Below, one piece after another: positions 61,013 to 64,000 of a stretch of DNA of 64,000 nucleotides. Below the pieces are notes generated by a model. That model saw only the letters and a list, made by a program, of their open reading frames with translations, had not been told where the DNA came from and did not search any database. The DNA is taken from assembly GCF_030406605.1 (NCBI RefSeq), contig NZ_CP129104.1:1760789-1824788 (forward strand), given 5' to 3'. The DNA comes from Curtobacterium sp. 458 (lineage in GTDB: Bacteria; Actinomycetota; Actinomycetes; Actinomycetales; Microbacteriaceae). A program made the position numbers and the translations under genes. The stretch's first letter is position 1; every line of letters begins with the position of its first letter.

Positions 61013-62206
61013 CTACGCGGTCGCGACCGAGCCGGTCCCGCCCGCCGCGGCCGTTGCGCGCCGGTGCCGACGAGCAGCCGCGGCCGCGACCAGGGTGAGC
61101 GCCACGGACACGACCGTGATGCCCGCGCCGGCCCAGATCGGCGACGTGTAGCCCAACCCGGCAGCGATCGTCAGACCGCCGATCCATGCCCCGAGCGCGT
61201 TCCCGAGGTTGAACGCCGCGATGTTCGCACCGCTCGCCAGGGTCGGCGCGTGATCCGCGTGCTGCATCACCCGCGTCTGCAGTGCCGGCACCGTGGCGAA
61301 CCCGAACGCCCCCATGAGCACGAGGGCGACCACGGTCAGCGCCGGCGAGGTCGCGACGAGGGCGAACAGCGCGAGCACGACCGTCAGTGCGGACAGGACG
61401 ACGAGGAGCGTGCCGTCGATCGACCGTGCGGCGAGCTTGCCGCCGACGAAGTTCCCGACGAACAGCCCGACGCCGAACACCACGAGCAGCCAGGGGACGG
61501 TGGAGGACGCGAAGCCGCTGACCGAGGTGAGCGTGTACGCGATGTAGGTGAACGCGCCGAACATCCCGCCGTAGCCGAGGACCGTGATCCCGAGCGACAG
61601 CCAGACCTGGCCGGAGCGGAAGGCGCCCAGCTCCCGGACGAGCGACGGCTGCTCGGCCTGCCGGACGGCCGGCACGAGGACGAGGACCCCGACGAGCGCG
61701 ACGACCCCGATGCCGGCGATCGCCCAGAACGTGGCCCGCCAGCCGAGTGCCTGCCCGAGGAAGGTCCCGAACGGCACGCCGAGGACGTTCGACGCGGTGA
61801 GGCCGGTGAACATGAGGGCGACGGCGGACGCGCGGCGCTCCCGGGCGACCATGTTCGACGCGACGACGGAGCCGATGCCGAAGAACGCGCCGTGGCAGAG
61901 CGCAGCGACCACCCGACCGACCATCATCACGCCGTACGTCGGCGCGGCCGCGGACAGCGTGTTCCCGATGACGAAGAGCACGAGCAACCCGAGGAGCACC
62001 TGCTTGCGGGGGAGTCGCGTGGTGGCGGCGGTGAGGCCGAGCGCCCCGATGATCACGGCGAGGGCGTACCCGGTGACGAGCCATCCGGCGGTGGTCTCGG
62101 TCACGCCGTAGTCGGCGGCGACCTCGGGCAGCAGTCCGGTGATGACGAACTCGGTGAGTCCGATCCCGAACCCGCCGAGGGCGAGGGCGATGAGTCCCGC
62201 GGGCAT
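61013..62206 (-). CDS. MFS transporter, DHA1 (AraJ-type) exporter
   Basis: 397 residues, 12 helices. IALALGGFGIGLTEFVITGLLPEVAADYGV at the start, split as usual in DHA1 exporters, and RVVAALCHGAFFGIGSVVA in helix 4-5 match AraJ/NepI-like drug or sugar effluxers. GGAAGG lies six nucleotides before the ATG. Divergent from a MarR regulator, with paired direct repeats between; most likely MarR-controlled export of a toxic small molecule. Confidence 0.88.
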   Translation of the reverse strand: MPAGLIALALGGFGIGLTEFVITGLLPEVAADYGVTETTAGWLVTGYALAVIIGALGLTAATTRLPRKQVLLGLLVLFVIGNTLSAAAPTYGVMMVGRVVAALCHGAFFGIGSVVASNMVARERRASAVALMFTGLTASNVLGVPFGTFLGQALGWRATFWAIAGIGVVALVGVLVLVPAVRQAEQPSLVRELGAFRSGQVWLSLGITVLGYGGMFGAFTYIAYTLTSVSGFASSTVPWLLVVFGVGLFVGNFVGGKLAARSIDGTLLVVLSALTVVLALFALVATSPALTVVALVLMGAFGFATVPALQTRVMQHADHAPTLASGANIAAFNLGNALGAWIGGLTIAAGLGYTSPIWAGAGITVVSVALTLVAAAAARRHRRATAAAGGTGSVATA

Positions 62207-62252
62207 GGTGGTCCTTCCGTTGTGCAGCAAGCGTGACCCGCGTACGCTGGTT

Positions 62253-62294
62253 GTTGCAGACGCGGGGTATCGATAGTTGCACACGCTGGGTATC
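62253..62294. promoter_or_regulatory. Direct repeats in the MFS/MarR intergenic region
   Basis: GTTGCAGACGCGGGGTATC (62253-62271) and GTTGCACACGCTGGGTATC (62276-62294), 17 of 19 identical, 23 bp apart. Probable operator for the divergent MarR protein. Confidence 0.65.
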
Positions 62295-62327
62295 CGCGCA
62301 AGCAAACACGTGTGCCCGGAGGTCCTG

Positions 62328-62777
62328 ATGAGTGTCGACGACACGTCCACCGCTGTCCGCGCGCACGGCTGGCGGACCCTCGCCGCCCTGCACGGCCTCA
62401 TCGAGACGCGGCTCGAGCGAGCACTCCGGGCCGTCGACCTGTCCGTCGTCGAGTACACGGTGCTCGATGCTCTCCGGCGACAGGACGGCTTCCACATGCG
62501 GATGCAGCAGCTCGCCCGCGCGGCCGCCCTGAGCCCGAGCGCCACGACGAGGCTCGTCAACCGGCTCGAGGACCGGGCGTTGCTCACCCGCGTGCTCTGC
62601 GCCGACGACCGTCGCGGCCTGTACACGGAGCTCACCCACGCCGGCCAGGTGCTCCTGGACGCGGCGACGCCCCTCCACGCCGCGGCGCTCGAGGAGGCGC
62701 TCGCCGAAGCGCGCGAGGTCCCGGAACTCGAGGAACTCGCGGCGTCGGTCGATCGCCTCGAGGGCGTGCGCGCCTGA
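62328..62777 (+). CDS. MarR-family transcriptional regulator
   Basis: 149 residues. Winged helix at about 50-100: MQQLARAAALSPSATTRLVNRLEDRALLTRV, wing ADDRRGLYTELTHAG. GGAGG lies five nucleotides before the ATG; the GTG/ATG options upstream cross the operator repeats. Divergent from a DHA1 exporter and its probable local repressor. Confidence 0.92.
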   Translation: MSVDDTSTAVRAHGWRTLAALHGLIETRLERALRAVDLSVVEYTVLDALRRQDGFHMRMQQLARAAALSPSATTRLVNRLEDRALLTRVLCADDRRGLYTELTHAGQVLLDAATPLHAAALEEALAEAREVPELEELAASVDRLEGVRA

Positions 62778-62794
62778 CGATCGCAGGTGGGTTA

Positions 62795-62830
62795 CCCGGC
62801 CGGGAGGCACGGGTCGACCCCGCCCCGCGG
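62795..62830. repeat. Family-1 remnant, copy 9 (degenerate)
   Basis: Left-arm-like GGCCGGGAGGCACGGG followed by CCCCGCCCCG but no complete right arm. Between the MarR and GH18-like genes. Assignment to family 1 is tentative. Confidence 0.45.
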
Positions 62831-62844
62831 GCTACGGTGATCGC

Positions 62845-63852
62845 ATGGTGCGTCGAGGAATCACCGTGGCCGCGGTCCTGCTGGCCGGCGTCCTGCTCGC
62901 GGGCTGCTCGTCCGATCCGAGCGTCGCCGCCGGTCGGCTCGCCGTCGAGGGCTACGTCGAACCCGGGTCGGGGGCGGCGGGCCGCGTGACGGCCGCTGCG
63001 GACCGGGCGAGCACGATCGGGATCGACGGCGTGACCCTGGCGGATGACGGCGCGACGCTGCTGGACCCGCCCGACGGCACCGCTGCGCTCGCTCGGACGG
63101 CCACTCGGGCGGGTTCGTCGCCCGAGCTCCTGGTGAGCAACTTCTCGTCCGACCTCGGCGACTTCTCCCCGCAGATCGGGACTGCCCTGTTGTCCCGCGC
63201 AGCGCACCGCTCGGCCGTCGCCGCCGAACTCGCCCGACGTGCGCACGACCTCGGCGTGCGGGGCGTGCAGATCGACCTCGAGTCACTCCGTGCGCGCGAC
63301 CGAGCGGGCCTCGTCGCGTTCGCGGGCGAGCTGTCCGACGCCGTGCACGACCGCCTCGGCCGGGGCGCACGGGTCTCGATCGCGGTCATGGCCTCGACGG
63401 ACGCCGACGGCTACCGCGACACCGGCTACGACCTGCGCCGTCTCGTGCAGCACGTGGACCGGGTCGTGCTCATGACCTACGACCAGCACGGGCTGTGGAG
63501 TGGCCCCGGCGCGATCGGGTCGCTCCCCTGGACGGAGCGGGTCGTCCGAGTAGCCGAGGCCGAGGGGGTCCCGCGGAGCCGGATCGACCTCGGGATCGCT
63601 GGCTACGGCTACGTGTGGGGCGGCGAGCACGACGGTGAGCAGGTGACGCCCGCCCGGGCTGCGGAGCTCGCCGGGAAGGCGGCGACCTGGTCGGCCCGCG
63701 ACGGCGAGTGGTCCGCGGTGCTTCGTGACGGCGTCCGTGTGCACTGGTCGGACGCGCGGTCCTACCGCGCCCGCGTGGCCCTCGCGACGACGCTGCGCCT
63801 GCACGGCGTCGCACTTTGGTCCCTGAACCTGGAGGCGCTGCCGCGCACCTGA
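62845..63852 (+). CDS. GH18-like glycosidase lipoprotein
   Basis: 335 residues. The signal peptide ends in the lipobox LLAGC (Cys21). The rest is a TIM barrel resembling the YaaH/spore-cortex GH18 group: GVRGVQIDLESL carries Asp144 and the catalytic Glu146, later VVLMTYDQHG and LGIAGYGYVW. It probably cleaves envelope peptidoglycan or another beta-linked amino-sugar polymer outside the cell. TACGGT lies 6 nt before the ATG. It ends at the right side of the window, followed by a family-3 repeat. Confidence 0.87.
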   Translation: MVRRGITVAAVLLAGVLLAGCSSDPSVAAGRLAVEGYVEPGSGAAGRVTAAADRASTIGIDGVTLADDGATLLDPPDGTAALARTATRAGSSPELLVSNFSSDLGDFSPQIGTALLSRAAHRSAVAAELARRAHDLGVRGVQIDLESLRARDRAGLVAFAGELSDAVHDRLGRGARVSIAVMASTDADGYRDTGYDLRRLVQHVDRVVLMTYDQHGLWSGPGAIGSLPWTERVVRVAEAEGVPRSRIDLGIAGYGYVWGGEHDGEQVTPARAAELAGKAATWSARDGEWSAVLRDGVRVHWSDARSYRARVALATTLRLHGVALWSLNLEALPRT

Positions 63853-63869
63853 CGCGGCGCGAGTGGCCG

Positions 63870-63933
63870 TCGCACAACCGAAGACCGACGGCACCGCGCG
63901 CAACCGTGGTGCCGGACGACTTCGGTTGTGCGA
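63870..63933. repeat. Family-3 64-bp palindromic element, copy B
   Basis: Perfect 14-nt arms TCGCACAACCGAAG and CTTCGGTTGTGCGA, 64 bp in total, the same length as copy A at 8985. Lies after the GH18-like gene; what lies beyond is outside the window. Confidence 0.85.
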
Positions 63934-63940
63934 ACGCGAC

Positions 63941-64000
63941 GAGCGCCGGCGCGGCGCGACGAGCGCCGGCGCGGCGCGACCGGCGCCGGCGCCGGCGGCG
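63941..64000. repeat. 20-bp tandem repeat at the right edge
   Basis: Two perfect 20-bp units (63941-63960, 63961-63980) made of GAGCGCCGGC plus GCGGCGCGAC, followed by a degenerate GC-only unit to the window edge. Confidence 0.85.

Overview
The window is about 64 kb of very GC-rich DNA with about 66 protein genes, two tRNA-Ser genes, no insertion sequence, no prophage and no CRISPR array. Codons end almost always in G or C, starts are often GTG, and genes often overlap by 4 bp (ATGA or GTGA). The run rsmI / metG / tatD / rsmA / ispE, the divergent protein-O-mannosyltransferase beside rsmI, and the trio of uncharacterised genes at 52.1-54.2 kb are actinobacterial hallmarks. My inference is Microbacteriaceae, possibly a plant-associated Curtobacterium. 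The genus is a guess from general knowledge, not from a search.

Layout. 0-1 kb: a drug-exporter gene cut by the window edge and its divergent TetR repressor, with two near-identical operators between them. 1-7 kb: cell-wall or protein mannosylation and housekeeping RNA genes (rsmI, metG, tatD, rsmA). 7.1-14.3 kb: an accessory block between rsmA and ispE, two genes often found close together: a possible toxin-antitoxin pair, small unknowns, an SDR/XRE pair, and an ATP-grasp / flavin monooxygenase / sulfhydrylase run. 14.3-17 kb: ispE and a membrane glycosyltransferase. 17.1-27.4 kb: a molybdenum region with a Mo-pterin-binding regulator, MoeB-rhodanese, modABC, a cation antiporter, moaD/moaA and a membrane-anchored sulfite-oxidase-type molybdoenzyme. 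27.4-32.6 kb: MarR, pheA, a diacylglycerol-kinase-like gene, serS, a HAD phosphatase and tRNA-Ser(UGA). 32.6-38 kb: hxlB-hxlA of the ribulose monophosphate pathway opposite an unusual ATPase-LuxR fusion, then mtnN, a PepSY membrane protein and GrpB. 38.2-44.2 kb: a LacI-controlled sugar ABC importer with a Gfo/Idh dehydrogenase. 44.3-50.9 kb: an L-fucose locus (fucosidase, aldo/keto reductase, LacI, FucU mutarotase) flanked by two BLUF blue-light sensors. 50.9-57.7 kb: MFS transporter, the conserved actinobacterial trio and a MoxR/VWA pair. 58-64 kb: two MFS transporters with GntR and MarR regulators, tRNA-Ser(GCU) and a GH18-like lipoprotein.

Two patterns cut across the gene list. First, more than 20 genes lack a Shine-Dalgarno sequence and instead carry a TANNNT hexamer ending 6-8 nt before the start codon, as expected for leaderless mRNAs. 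Second, at least three families of palindromic intergenic repeats recur. Family 1 has 36-48 bp copies with TGGAGGC/GCCTCCA arms and at least eight copies. Family 2 is 15+13+15 bp with three copies. Family 3 is a 64-bp element with two copies. Families 2 and 3 lie mainly between convergent genes. Family 1 also occurs between divergent genes, and a half-copy lies inside a coding linker.

The metabolic picture is a leaf- or litter-associated heterotroph: plant sugars (fucose and another oligosaccharide), formaldehyde handling, blue-light sensing, molybdoenzymes and several drug or solute exporters.
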